From Angiostrongylus vasorum (lineage: Eukaryota > Nematoda > Chromadorea > Rhabditida > Metastrongylidae), in assembly GCA_018806985.1 (NCBI GenBank), contig JADANN010000464.1, positions 901,501-965,500 on the forward strand: 64,000 nt of DNA. Direction: 5' to 3'. This document shows, piece by piece, positions 1 to 12,870 of this stretch. The translations under genes and the position numbers were made by a program. Within the stretch, counting starts at the first letter, position 1; every line of letters starts with the position of its first letter. The notes beneath the pieces were generated by a model. The model saw nothing but the letters and a program-made list of their open reading frames with translations, made no database searches and was not told where the DNA came from.

Positions 1-1870
1 TTCTCGTTGGCTTTGAAAGCTTATGACAAAATTCAAGTGCAGACGCTTTCCACTTTCTCAATAAGGGGACACTTACAGTTTCGTTCTAACCGTCTTCCAC
101 AGCTACGGTTCGTTTTGTTCATGATGACATTTTTCGACTATCATTTTTATAGTTCGGACTTCCAAACTTCGCAATGTAAACATAAGCAGAAAGAGCGCGA
201 GAGGCTTGTATGCTCTTGGAGTGCATTCTTCTTATCATCTATAATCAAGCTTTCTCATCAGATGTTCATCTCGTCTTATCCTTTCATATGTTTCTTTTTA
301 CATGCTTCAGATGCTAGTTATTTTCTGAAAGCCTGAAATACGAAAGGTGGCTTAGAGTTACGCGCGCTCGCTAGATTTCAGAAAAATCCTTGCAACTTCT
401 TTATGGTTGACGAATAACGTTCACAACGTGGTCGAGGTAATCACCAGTGTCTCAACTGCTTGAAAGAGCGTTAGGAGGATGGTTGCATCAAATATGTCGA
501 CTTTTTCTAATTGATGGCTGTTTTAAGAGATCCGAGTGTTATTTAGTCTGCATTCTATATTTTCTGTGATTCTTTTGCATGGTAGGAATAAGTTGGACGT
601 GCTCGTATTAGTCGAAGAACCATGTGCCTTTAGTTGTTCTTTATCCACTATAAATTTTTTGCGTGAAATTATTTGTGTTTTTGATGTCTGCCCGCATCCT
701 TTTCTCGTACTATATGAGCGTTTTTTTTCTTCTTCAGGGGCACTGTTATTAATGGTTACGATGTCTTCACTAAAAAGAAGGTAGGATTGAAACTGTCATT
801 AATGCACCCTTTCCGTTTCAGTCCATCGACTTCCTTTTCAACTACAATGCTGCAGTGAACTGCATCAGGAAGACATTTTTGTTTTATTCTATTCCCTATG
901 CAGAAAGCAAAGGATTGATAGAAAAGCCGCACTGTTGTCAATTAAGCCGAACCATTTTAACAAGCATTACTTGGACATAGTTTCGACGTATGGATACTGT
1001 GCCCACCATCTTGAAACTGTAGCCATAGTCATTTAAGTGTGTAGACACGGGAGTTCCTTGTCTGAGAGGTTTCAGACCCAACTGGATTACGAAAAGCTGA
1101 TCTTTCCCACCTCGTGGAAGCCCAAGCTACTTCCTTCAAGTCCATCAAGTAGTGAAACAATTCAACTGGGAAACACTAGCCGTCCACTTTTTATAGGCTC
1201 TCCATTATGGAACTGGTCAAAACAGTTTTTGGTGCAACACAATAAAACCACTCTGGAGCCTTTGAATGAAACATAAAAACAATTGATGACTAGTTGCTGA
1301 TTTAGTAAAGCAATAGTAAGTCATTCATTCAAAAAGACTGTTTCAGAAGCATTTTGCCAAATTGTGTGAGCAATTGATAAGCCTTGTGTTATCGACGAGT
1401 AAGCGATTTATACGGAAGACCAACACAAACCGTATGGTGGTCTGTAACTATGGATCATACGCTATGATAAGAGAAATCTATCAAATAAACAAAAAGCACA
1501 TTTTAATTTGAAAGTTTCGTATCAAAGTGGTGATGTAGAAGAGAGATCGAAGCTATCTACTTTAAAAGCAAAGTGGATAGACGAATAAGTATTGGTGACA
1601 GCATCAGTTTCTTTCCTGGTCATTCCTCAGCGATCGCAAGATGCCCTTTTCTTTTAAGATACGCCTTCGTTTGTTTGCTTCTCCTCCTTTTTTTATACAG
1701 TTGCTAGAACTGAAATCTTATCACCGATGCTGCTCCCATTTTTTGTTACCTTCAGATTTCGTTGCTTTTTTCAAGTCGCTATCCTTCACCTTTTTATTGT
1801 TTTACTGATTATGTATGAATTTTTCACCACTTTTTATCATTTTTATTTTTCTTTGCTTATTGAGAATCTT
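1..1870. other. No gene recognised
   Basis: AT-rich DNA with only short unsupported ORFs. No splice-consistent exon, repeat family member or RNA gene could be defended here. Confidence 0.5.
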
Positions 1871-1871
1871 A

Positions 1872-2131
1872 GGGGAGCGTGTGGCGCAGTGGTCGGAGGC
1901 GCCTTGCGACACATGTGGAATCGATCCTCGCGCCCGTGGCCTACGAAGCCTTCTATCTCTCTTGGGTCGGCAAATTGGTACCAGACTTTGTCTGGAAGGA
2001 TAGCAGCACTGGCTCGATACATTGGTAGGCCACCGGGAGTCATTGTGAAGGCCAGATATGCATTCAATCGCCTCTAACTATGCTTAGTTAAGTCGAATGC
2101 ATGGCGCATCCCTCTTTATCCTTTTTTTTGT
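1872..2131 (+). mobile_element. SINE-like family A copy
   Basis: Family A units are about 280 bp with a tRNA-like head (A box TGGCGCAGTGG, B box-like GGAATCGATCC), a body with GGTACCAGACTTGTCTGG, and a tail GATCAACGCCGAGAGCTTTATCC. This copy lacks part of the tail. A further 3' fragment of the same family lies at 2480-2590. Small ORFs inside are repeat-derived. Confidence 0.85.
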
Positions 2132-2636
2132 TGAGAATAGACTTTATTCTTCGGATCGGTGTTTTTTTTTAGTAATCCTTAACAACTTAAATTTTTATTA
2201 TTTCATATTAACACTGGATATGTTTGTATTCACTTCCAGAACATCTCTTAGTGGCGTTAACTTGTTGACGCTTAAAAGTTCCTTAAAAAGTAAGAAAAAT
2301 AACACCGAAGAAACGATGGCCCCAAAGAATTAGCCAAGATGTCTTAAGTTTCGATCACATCTGGATCTAACCAAACCTCTAGTCCTTCTTACGTCATCGA
2401 ATTGAATTAACACCAGAGCTTCTTCAAGGATAAAAACACCCACTTGATACATCGAGATAGGTAGCGGTAAATCATTGCATAGGTCAAGTATGATGCCACT
2501 CTGTCACCTCAACGATGCAACGAACCGTATGGAATGCATGACGCATCCCTGAGGTATTTATCATCCCCGAAAGCTCCATCCTTTATTCTGACAAAGCTTA
2601 CCAGTAAATAAAATATGTTATTATTTTTCTAATCCT

Positions 2637-2990
2637 TTACAATTTTCGCCTAAATGTTTCTTTTTTCAGACACTTTTCAAATTTTTCTGAACTGTGTTCT
2701 CCGTTAATGACGTCAGCCGATATGTCAACACATCCGTTGACTAGTCCCATTTCGGTTTTTTCGGCGTATTGTTTGTTTTCACTTTGTTGAATATCGGTAG
2801 TTTCTTCAAGTACAGCAGTTAGACGGTCGGTCTCCACTTTTGATCTCGTTCTGATTTTTCGGGATGATTGTTTGCCTTCTTGTTATTGAGTTTCTGTCGT
2901 TTCTTTGAGTATAACAGGAGCTCGTTAGCCGGTTTGTACTCTATAGGTACTTTTATTTTTGGTGGAAAGTTATACGTAGAAGGTGTTTAA
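2637..2990 (-). pseudogene. Possible decayed coding stretch, product unknown
   Basis: Read on the minus strand, one frame (about 2990-2817) gives TPSTYNFPPKIKVPIEYKPA then NELLLYSKKRQKLNNKKANN, and an overlapping second frame (about 2877-2637) gives a hydrophilic run containing VETDRLTAVLEETTDIQQSE to a stop. No donor or acceptor explains the switch, so a frameshifted remnant is the simplest reading. The family is not recognised. It could also be chance. Confidence 0.25.
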
Positions 2991-3870
2991 ACTACTCTAG
3001 TAATTTGAACCGGTTTCCCGATGTTAGATCGTCACGAGTCACATCAGTTGAGCTAGCTGGGTTCCCTAAGCTTCCATGAGGTGCACAGTGCTCGGTACAG
3101 TCTATAATGAAGAATCTCTAGGAAAATTCTAGCGCGGCAATCTCGAGTTTCTAGAGAAAATCACTCTCGACCAACATTGAAGATTTCGATGAGCACAGAA
3201 GACAAAAAGATCTTCACGTTGCAATCGAAGCGACCAGATCCGAACTCGAAAGCTTTCGTTATGTGTAGACTACGAAACGGATGGACTAATTGCTGGGGCA
3301 TGCACAAAATTTAAATAATCGTCATTTAAATATCTAAATGGTACTTTTACGTAGTTCTAAGAGTTGTAATTTTTGTCATTTATATATTACGCTGGCACAT
3401 CTTTGCTTTCATTTAGTTGCAAAATTCTCCAGTCTTCGTTTATGCTGTTACCTTTCCGTTGTTTTTTTCTTACGCTTTCAGTTTTCTTCATTTAGATTTA
3501 CTTACTTTCCACAAAAGCGGTGTTTTTTTTTCCTGGAAAGAAGACATTCGCTCTTTAAACCATAATAAAAGAACTTCATCCACCTTCCTCGTCCTACTTC
3601 TATTCAGTTTGTTGATCTTTTTTCATGGAAATAATTGGTAGTATTACCGTATTTTTTCGTGTCTTTTTTCAGGTACTAGTTAGTAAAACTCTTTTTAATT
3701 ATAAAAATAAGCGTTATCACTGGACCTAAGAGAGATCGTAATGGAATAGCTCCTGTCAAATACTGTCAATGAAGGATATTTTTGCTTTTAATGCTGAGCA
3801 TTATATCTTTCTTCCAGGGTCTTTCTTTAATAATAACCTTACACGAGGTTATTATAAAAACTCTTTATTC

Positions 3871-3908
3871 GGGTAATGTTTCGACATCTTTGTCTTCTTC
3901 AGAGCTGC
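3871..3908 (-). ncRNA. Hammerhead-like motif
   Basis: The minus strand reads AGCT-CTGAAGA-A-GACA-AAGA-TGTC-GAAAC. Stem II GACA/TGTC pairs fully and differs in sequence from the copy at 60132, which is compensatory change. Stem I is weakened. Confidence 0.45.
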
Positions 3909-4084
3909 AATGAACCGAGTCGATTGCTCACTGTTGTTCGTCCACGTGATGTGGGTCTTTGTTGTCGTATCGAGAAAAGAGAAACTGTTGATATGATCTA
4001 AACTGAATAAATTCCTAAAGTAATATTATTACTTAAAACATCAGAATTTTAATCAAATATTAGTTAATTTCACTAATAGAAGAA

Positions 4085-4960
4085 TTTAGTAGCATGCGGG
4101 AGTGGTCCAGTAGGTCCTGTTATAAGGGCTTGCTTAGCATTGTATCTTTCTTCCATGGTCTTCGTGAAGAAATCTGACCACTGGGATGGTGGCGTTTCTG
4201 CTTCGCGGTTAACAACCCGAGAAATCCTGTCACTAACGCCTCTTGTTCATCGGTTATCGTTCATACGCATTACGTGTCCGGTCACCTTTTCTTCGACAGT
4301 TTCGTGTGTATACGTGTAGTATGTAGACGGACTTGATTTTTGATCGTTGACGTAGTTCGGAGCTTTTGATCCCTTCCCTTGCTTGCGTGATACGGGATAC
4401 TCTTAGCACTGTGTCCTTTCGATTGCACGTTCGACGCGAGTGGATCTTTCATCCTGCTTATGTAGCGACTACGTTTCTGACGCATATGTTAAGGCAGGAA
4501 CAATCGTGTGGTCGAGAAGCTGGGCACGGAGTCGAACGTGGTGCTCCTCATCCCTCACTACATCATCGATGCTTTTAAGAGCTGGCGATCTTGCGGTTCC
4601 TCGTTCTAATTTCTAGAGCTAGACCGTTAATCATACTGACTTTTCGACCGATACGTACGACCTTGTACAAAGAAACCTAGTATTCTAAGGCAATATTTTG
4701 GGCCTGAGCGATGCGCCAAAAAAAGAAAAAAAAATTCGTTTCTCGTCAACGTTTTCTTCATTAATTTTAGTCCAAGATTAGTCATTTCGAAATATCTGTC
4801 GAAATCAGCTAGCATTCGTTTAGTTTGGCTATGATTCGTCATAAGAACGATGCTGTGGCCAAAGCATAGATGATATGTTAACACCATCGTAAAATAATGA
4901 GATTCTGGTGGTGAAGTCGTTATATAGCTCGTGAACACTCCTTATTTATCAAGTAGGAAC
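4085..4960 (-). mobile_element. RTE-type LINE reverse transcriptase remnant
   Basis: On the minus strand the conceptual reading contains KRMLADFDRYFEMTNLGLKL, like the ERMLADFD...LNLTKT stretch of nematode RTE-type polyproteins. The lower part (4090-4560) matches the same C-terminal region as 49265-49760 (ctgaccactgggatggtgg; acgcattacgtgtccgg). Many stops and frameshifts; no intact ORF. Confidence 0.7.
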
Positions 4961-4999
4961 GCCTAAACTGTCAACAGCTTCCATTACTGGATCTATCTT

Positions 5000-5970
5000 A
5001 GTTGAAGTTAGCCCTTTCATGGTCGCATTGTTGACCTTCATCCAGTGTTCTGTCATTTCTATCGAGAACGCCTTGAATAAGGGAGTTCATAGATGGCAGA
5101 CAACAGCAGAATTTTGAGTAGTTTATGATGTATCATAGGTCTTTCCTTGTGCAACAACACTATTTTGCTTAGCCTGCATTGATTATATCTCTTGTATTTT
5201 AATGGGTAACATATGGATAGCCGACCTAGCTCGTTCATATGGTGTGGCCGTTGGTTCTTAGAGGTTCTAGTGTAATTCTATTTGGACTGGATGCTGTACG
5301 GCTTTTCATCGGTGAGATGCCAAATCTACTGGACTTGAGGGAAGTGGAAACCGCTGGAGTGAAATACCCATAGTCCTTTATTTGATATGTGAGCCGGAAT
5401 ACGTGAATGTTGAAGAGATTAAAGTATAAGTCGTGGATGATTCTACCTATCGGTCTTTCTTGAAGAAGTGAGTGTTTCTGTGCTCTGGAAGGGCTGAAAG
5501 TTGAAAATTAATTCCGTGATCCAGACACTTGGAACTCTTTTCCTAACTGTTTTCATTTCCCTCCAATCATGTTGTTGTTTTTTATTGTTGTTATAATTTT
5601 TTTAGAATGAGTTTTTTCTTCCCTGTTACTGGCTCCGCTTTTTTTCAACATACTTCTTTCATGTCTGTTAGATAGGCATCACTGAGAATTCTGAATGACA
5701 TTTGAACTTGTCCGAACAACCACGACGTGTGTCTCACCACTAGAGCTCGCATAGCCAAGAAAATGTTCGTGTTTGAGGTCCATAACACGCACATATTTAT
5801 ACATAAATCCATACACACACATTCAGAGACGCACATATTTGCACTATTTGCACTGCACCTATACGCAGATATAGCTCATACAAACGTCTACGTATATAAT
5901 ATATACACAAATATTTGTATACAGATTGACAAGCAAAGGAACACAGATATACACATACACACATACACAA

Positions 5971-6001
<31 letters not shown>

Positions 6002-6480
6002 TACAAAGACGAGAGAACGAAGATGAAGGTAGTGTATATAGCTAGATTTTGGTATTGTAAATTCCGTGATTGCAGGCTCATATCGCGATCACGCTGGATC
6101 ATTTAACGTGTAATCCATTCATAATTGTTGAGAGCAATCCGTCCATCCGCATACGGGGGTGGTCATGGATTAATGCCTCAGATAATTGGCACCACAACTA
6201 CGATGCTCTTTGTGGTAAACTACCTCGGCATTGCGAAGTCCATGGTTTCGCTCTTTTTTCTTAAAGTCGTTTTTCATAGTGGACTAAGAAAAACATAATC
6301 GTTGCTTGTCGTCGGCGATTCACCTAGAAAACGTCAGTGAAGGTTGCAATACATTATATGAATCGAATTTTCGATATACTGAAACTGAGTGCGTGATGAA
6401 GTTGAAGTTTGCCAATTTGACATTTCTATCATCTCGATTAAGATATGAGGTGCCATGATGTTTCAGCTAATAATCATTAT
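5000..6480. other. Non-coding, LINE-flank and CA-rich DNA
   Basis: Some of 5000-5560 may be further LINE decay, but no motif is readable. 5770-6000 is CA-rich low complexity. No gene seen. Confidence 0.4.
5970..5997. repeat. CA microsatellite
   Basis: An uninterrupted AC run inside a wider 5770-6000 region rich in ACACAT/ATACAC. ORFs through it on both strands are low-complexity artefacts. Confidence 0.95.
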
Positions 6481-6485
6481 AATTC

Positions 6486-6847
6486 CTCCTAACGGTTTAC
6501 CGCCTCATCGTGGCTGGGAGGTGTTCCTGGGTGTCGGACTGCGATGTACATAGGGGATTCATCCTTCCGGCAGGGTCTCCCAAGGTGAGAAGGAGTCCGG
6601 CGTTTCCATCAGGAAGCCTAGCTAAGAGTAAACCAATCCCAGGATCCACTACCGTCCTGGTATCAAAGTCGCATAGGGGCAAATCTCTCTCTGATCCACA
6701 AGGGTTGCGACTGCCTGTCGCGGTGACGACCTAGGGCAGACTTTGGCCAGGCTGTCCTCGGGATTAAGCAGCAAATCTCCGAAGAATGGTGATTGTGCTG
6801 GGGCCCGCACAACTAGTGAGGACAGCTCGTTCAAGTATCAAGTAAGT
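6486..6847 (+). mobile_element. SINE-like family C copy with target duplication
   Basis: Family C units are about 380 bp, start CCTCCCAACGGTTTACCGCC and end near GGCCCGCACAACTAGTGAGG. No clear tRNA boxes. Flanked here by ATTATAATTC at 6476-6485 and 6848-6857. Confidence 0.8.
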
Positions 6848-7072
6848 ATTATAATTCAATAGCCGGTTTTTTGTGATCCTTTTTTTCGTCCTGAAGAAGC
6901 TCTTGATCACTTAAGTCTTACTGCTGCAAGATTTCAATAGACGTCTGTGATCACTGAGAATATTGGTCATCCTTTGCTAAATTTATCCCCTCCATTCCAT
7001 TGAATTTGTCCGTAATCTATAAGTGTTTTCATCTGTTTTCTTTGAATGACCCGACATCACATGTTTTACACT

Positions 7073-7385
7073 GTGCAGATCCCACCACTCTTTGCCATAT
7101 TCTTTGCCATTCTATTCGTTTCCTCGTACCCATTATCCATCCTTGGACTTTTGTCTAACTTTGCGTACTCTATAGGGATTTTTTTGCTACACCAGAAATG
7201 TCGTTGAATACCAGTCGAGTCGATTCTCTCTCGAATCCTGACATAGTTGTACTTGTACGTTCCTTTGTAGATTAGAGCGAATCACCTTGTCCTAGACTAG
7301 TCTGGAACCATTCTCCCAAGCCCTGAGGATAAATGGCTTGGTTGGCCTAGAGTGGAACCTAACCAGCGCTTGGATGGTTTTAACT
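7073..7385 (-). mobile_element. SINE-like family B copy, diverged
   Basis: Family B units are about 380 bp with a tRNA-like head (ATAGCACAGTGGCAG; B box AGTTCGATTCC) and a body with GGTACCGGACTTGTTTGG. Here the minus strand has the tail (GAAACGAATAGAATGG) and a poorly preserved head. Confidence 0.6.
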
Positions 7386-7399
7386 TTCCGCATAATGAG

Positions 7400-10330
7400 C
7401 GGGATCACCTTCATTGCACTAGGCGCTCACTTCACCTTGTTTTCATTTACGCTTACAAAATCAATGAGAAGTGGAACTTGGTGTCAAGAAGCACATCATC
7501 TGTCGTTGTCTCATCGCTAATCTTTTCAAATTACTGAGGTTTCCACTCTAAAATTCCGTCATCTATATTGGTGCGTATTCTTCGATGGCTTGGAAAGCAT
7601 GAGTTTTTGAAGTTATGCCTATTTTTTTACCATCCAGAAGAAAATCATCGTAGAAACTTTCGTTGTAGCTTCTATAGAACGGTGGAAGTTTAAGTGAATG
7701 CGATATATGTTTGATGTCTGGAAGTTTTCGGTGTATTTGGACCACGGCGCTTTGACGTCGCCAACAATTCTCCTCTCCAGGACTCAAAAGTTTTCCTTAT
7801 TTGGCACTTGAGGATTTTTGCTGTAGATAACAGAAAACTTTTATAACAGAGTGACTGGTTCTTCGCTGAGTATTCTGCTTTATCGGTAAAGTTGAAGTCC
7901 TCGTTTCATAAGTAAATTTTTACACCAGGTATCGTTCTTTTGCACTGGTTGATAAGCACTTCAATATTCATTACGATAGCGGATGTGATAGTTCTTGTCA
8001 CTGTTCTCACGGAACTCCTTTGTGCTCACTCGAATATTTTTAGACTCTCCGACTTTAAGGTTAGGTTCAGCAGACATCATCATTGAGGTTCGACTTCCAT
8101 AACTGGAATTCATAAGACCTAAACCGGCAACCCGTGAAGCCCTGTCCGTCGACCTACTGCTGTTTTATGCGATTTCAACGCTTTCAGAGAGTTTCACTAA
8201 GTCCGGCTTATTCACGATTAGTTTTAACAATTGAGTTCTAGCCAAGGTACTGATTCAGGTTATGACTTTCTCTGTAGTTAAGCTATTCTTGATTTGTTCA
8301 CTGTTTAGAGAGCAATTCAGTTGTCTATCGTTCACTATTGGTTCGGCTCCACTTGACGTTATCTTTTGAGCCTGTTATCACTACCAAATCAAACGAACTG
8401 ACTGATGGCATCGTCAGTGACGCTCCTATCGGCACGCAGTTGATTGTTCCGTGAAGTTCCACGTGGTTCAGTGACGTCTTTGAACTGCTACTAGCGATTG
8501 CGTTGACACCATTAACTTCCGGCATTAATTCTGATCCCCACATGACGCCAGTGTTATCCGTAAATAACAATGAAATGTCTAAAGAATTCTTTTCTGAAGA
8601 ATACACTCTGATATTTTTTGCAGGTGTGTTTTTATGAGCATTCTCCAAATAGCGCGCGGATGAACAGATCCCAGCCCTTTGTTCATGTAGTTCTGATAGA
8701 GAGTCTTAGGTAGTGACTACAATCATCCACTGGAGTTTGCCGATCAGTGTGAACTTTTCTGGAATTTTGACTGTACTACAAAATACAAGATTGGTAGGCC
8801 TATGGCGGGGTCGAGCTAGCGATTATGCTAATGTTGCATTATGACTTTAACTAATTCACTTCTCATATCTATTGAAAGCTGGTAGAATGCATTGTTCGCT
8901 AACTGTTGGAATAGCTAGTTTAATTTCATATGTGCCTAGAATAGGTACTTTCAAGGCTGCTGTTGTACGGAAGCGCAGGTCGGCTTTTACTAAGAATTGT
9001 TGACTAATTTTGAGTTCATCGCTTGTACTACGGCTTGCTCTCCAGAACTGGTGAGCTCCATTAATTTGCATATCAACCATGATTTCTGTTTAAGAAAAGT
9101 GAAACCTTGGAAAAAGTGATATAAGTCTTGATATCAGTGGAGCATTCATCTCATCCAGACTTTCTATCCACCAGAAACTCGCCATGGCTTCTAGAACAGA
9201 ACTGTTTTCAACTAAAAAACATGTCGTTCAATGTTTCCATTACGGTTTTCATTCCTCATTCCAACTTCGCTACGTGTATTTATTATAAAGCAATGTCAGT
9301 CATTCGTTGAAATCATATCCATCCCTTCTTGCCGCATTCTAGTGGTCTTCGATGATTCTAGTGGTGATGCTCTACATTCTCTACATTCTCTTGAGCAGCA
9401 CAAATAAAATCACTATTTTAGTATGAAGTCTGTCATCTGCGATAAGGAAGCTACTGGTAGCTCGCCGTGCTCTCCTACCACGTAACCATGCCATTAGCTG
9501 GGCTTATGGCTGAAAATGTCGAATTCCTTCACAGAATGGGTGACTCTAGTTATGATATGCGGATGAAGCCCCACTTGCGAATCGTGGTTCGACACGTAAG
9601 AGCACCTTGCGGCTAATAAAGTACAAAAAAAATGACTAATTACATTCATATCAGTGTCACCAAAGTATTTTGCACTCGCGCGCACATAATTTAAGAACTT
9701 CTTAGTATTTTATCGGCTTTTAAGAGAATTTCAGTGATATCAGTGCTATGATTAGTCACTTAAACTGCAATAACAATTGTGATGTGTGGCAGATATCTCC
9801 ATAGAAGATTCCTACGGTCATTTAATTTCTTTTCATATAAACTCCAAGCAACAGAGAAATTTAAAAAAACGGTTATTGACGACACAAAACGATAAGATGA
9901 TCTCTATTCCCTTCTTTAGGAGATAAGCTAACAATTCCCGCAGCTATGTTAGCATTTTTTCTGATATGGAGCTTTCAAATGCTGTTGTAAGCGATGACAG
10001 CAGGTAACCGTTGTTTGTTGTTACTGTTGTTGTGGCCGATGTATTTGTCACCACATTATAGTACCGCCACTTTTCATGAACTCACTCGTTTCATTCGCTT
10101 CCTCGTTCACTTATAAATTTCATTCATATTTTTTCCTCGTACTAATTTTCTTACTTGTTTATGTGAGCTGAGCACACAGATTGCATGGATCCCAACACTT
10201 CTATCATCCGGTTCCTTTTTCTCGCATCTGCCATCCAAGAAAGTTTTCAGATTTTCTCTACTGCTGGGGAGGGAATTTCTCTTCTTCGCAGGTATTGTAG
10301 AATTCTGTTCTAGTTGGTTTTCTCTGGAAT
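7400..10330. other. No gene assigned; three open minus-strand stretches
   Basis: Open minus-strand frames at 9080-8856, 8648-8325 and 7787-7563 follow each other but have no recognised motif or clear splice signals. The rest is anonymous AT-rich sequence. Confidence 0.35.
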
Positions 10331-10339
10331 TCTGCGTTT

Positions 10340-10705
10340 TTTTGTGCAACCCGTCTTTCACATTTACTGTGCAGACCACAGCACTTCTCGCATTGGATTT
10401 GTTTCCTCGTGTCTGTCACCCACTAAGGTCTTCCAAGTTCCATGTGTGGCTTCGACCGTTGCATAAGGGTTTTCTTCTCATCATCAATGTCTTTGAATGC
10501 TGGTCAAGTAGATTCTTCTTGGAGTCCTGAGATAGCGAGCTAGATCATTCTTACTTGGATTGCGGAGAGTGGTCTTTTCTCGGACCTGTTCGGTACCAAC
10601 TTGCGGACCCTGGAAGGATGAGAGTCTTGGTGAGCTCGGCATGGGGTTGAACCAGCACCATGCTCATTGTGGCCGGCATACTACCAATGTGCTAGCCGCT
10701 CCTGT
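10340..10705 (-). mobile_element. SINE-like family B copy
   Basis: Tail (ACAGTAAATGTG side), body and head all recognisable on the minus strand. Confidence 0.75.
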
Positions 10706-10709
10706 AATC

Positions 10710-12780
10710 CTGGGATAACTCCAGTAAAGCGTTCCGTGCAGGCAGTAGCCTTTATGGATCAAAGGGAGCTTAGTCCAAGACAAATCTGGTACTGTTTTGC
10801 CTAGTATTGATAGTTGGGTTCGTACGGTAAGTGGTCCAACCAGTGATCTTGCCTGCATTGCTTAGCACCTCTAACCGCTGGGTTCCTATTTTTTTTACGA
10901 AAAAGTCGAAAACATAATATTCCATTTTTTTTAGAACACATATCCAGAAAAGTTTTGTTATGTATTTATCTAAAAGAGAGAAACAGAAAATATAGGGAAG
11001 GCGAAGTCTGTTCACCGAAGAAAATTGAAGGCTCGATTGCAATTTTTTCCCAAAGCGTTTGTGTTCCCTTTCCTTTTTATTTGGAGACATTTTTCTTGTT
11101 AATTTTATTTCCTGTACTATCAATGCAGACTAGTTTCTAGATGTTTTTGGCACAATGAGTTTACTTTGATTCCTGAATTTATGAACTATTCAGAATGAAT
11201 CACTCACGTTTTCTAAAGTTCGTTCTTCTTTCTGACCAAAATTTTCGACTGGCCATATCATGTCACTGCGATGGTCGTAAATCTTGTATGTTACATTACA
11301 GTATAAAAATGCCACATAAAAATTTTGTTAGCTGTAAAGAATTAGTCGTCTAGTGAGAAGAACTAACGCACTTATCTTTAGTGTTATCGGTAGAGACAAC
11401 GAAAAGAGTTCAAGTCAACTATGAATGGAAAAAAACTTGTGAAATTTTCGTTTTTTACAGTCAGCGTTATAGAAGCGTAAAAGGTTCAATGACATTTTAT
11501 GACGATAGAGATTCTTTTCAAGATAAGGGAAAAATATTCGATGGCATCGATTGCATGGACAAGTCAGCATCAATTACGGTCATCAGTACTCACCTATACT
11601 GGATGAATTGAAAGTGAACTGTTGCTGTGAAGTACGTAGTACTTAATGCGCCTTGGCTTTAACGAGCCGCTGTTGGTGATCATGATCTGCTTCAACAGGT
11701 TCATCAGCAAATAAGGTCTCGTGAAAATCACTTTTTTAAGCCCCATTTTAGGACGTTTCACACCCCCAAAAAGCTTTCAACGGAAGTAAAACTGTTAAAA
11801 AACGTGGAATGATTCTAGAATTTTCTGACAAAGTGGCTTGCAAACAAGGGCTTTTAGAGGAGGAATCATGACAGTGAGTAGTTGTGATGAGGTCGCTGAC
11901 TAACACTTAGATTACTAAACTAAAACTATAAACCATTTTAAAAAATTTTTAAGCAAAATCATAGTTTTCCATCCTTGTGATTTGATTGGAATCCACGTTA
12001 CAACTTAACATGGGTCTGGTTGTTATAAGAGAGCCGGTGAGAATTACAAAATACGAGCTGAAGTAAAAAAAAGCTTCACGTAAAATAGGGTATTAAATTG
12101 GACTAATATAGTAATTTATCTTCTACTGAAGGATTTGAATGTAGTTCTATTTGTAGCTTCAATTCAACTTTTCATCTTTGGTGATTCTGGATCAGTCAAG
12201 GTACACCACTTGGCGTTACCATATTCTTGATTCTTGTAAGATGAGTGTGCGAATAAGGTATTTTGTTTTCAGTGTGATTGAAACCTTGGTATAGTGTTTT
12301 CTCTGCTTGATTATGGAGGCGCTTAGCTAAATAGTTTACGGTCAACTTGACTTTTCCAGGCTCCGAACAAAGCTAAATCCGTCGAAACGTCAGCTTTACA
12401 GCCAACGAAGAATAAAGTGACACTTCTCATGTGTTCGTCAAGAATATAATGAATTATTTGATCAATTCTGAGGTTAACGAAAAATCGATCTTGGGAATCT
12501 TGACGTTACTTGTAAACCACTTTCCCAAAATGGTTATTCGTCGGCGTGATCATCTAGTCGTCTTCAACCCTTCAACTTCATTAACTAGATCGAAACATTG
12601 TTTCCCTTTTCCTTTCGGGGTTATTGTGCTGTTTGATTCGTTCAGAAGAATGAAATGCTATTGATGATAATCGGCTTCTCATACCTCTACACCACATCAC
12701 AACCAGTTTCATTTTCATTCGCTGTTGCAACGAATGTCACGCCAACCAACCCATTTGATAGTACACAACAATGCCGATTT
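10710..12780. other. No gene assigned upstream of the APC4-like exons
   Basis: Open stretches after acceptor-like sites occur near 11460 and 11752 (the latter reading KKRGMILEFSDKVACKQGLL to a stop). They could be upstream exons of the next gene, but the joins could not be established. Confidence 0.3.
12359..12395 (+). ncRNA. Hammerhead-like motif, decayed
   Basis: GGCT-CCGAACA, then GTC-GAAAC-GTC-AGC. The GAAAC-GTC-AGC half is intact and the CUGANGA half is mutated. Confidence 0.25.
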
Positions 12781-12784
12781 ACAG

Positions 12785-12870
12785 CTGTCAGCAAAAATCG
12801 TGAAGTGCATGGAGTTCATCAACAAGTCGCTCACACGCACTTCAGAGCGCCATCTCATCGTTTTCTTTTC
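12785..12870 (+). CDS. Exon of the candidate APC4-like gene
   Basis: The acceptor GATTTACAG ends at 12784 and the donor GTATGA starts at 12871, leaving in phase 2. The 28 full codons begin LSAKIVKCMEFINKSLTRTS and continue ERHLIVFF. It has helix-like composition and no internal stop, and it joins in frame to the exon at 13806. Confidence 0.45.

Noticed and set aside
5727..6102. Two ORFs of about 100 codons on both strands
   Set aside because: They run through the CA microsatellite; His/Thr and Cys/Val repeats are low-complexity artefacts.
11381..11611. Possible exon after TTTTTACAG
   Set aside because: 76 open codons, but no usable donor and no resemblance to neighbours; not enough to call.
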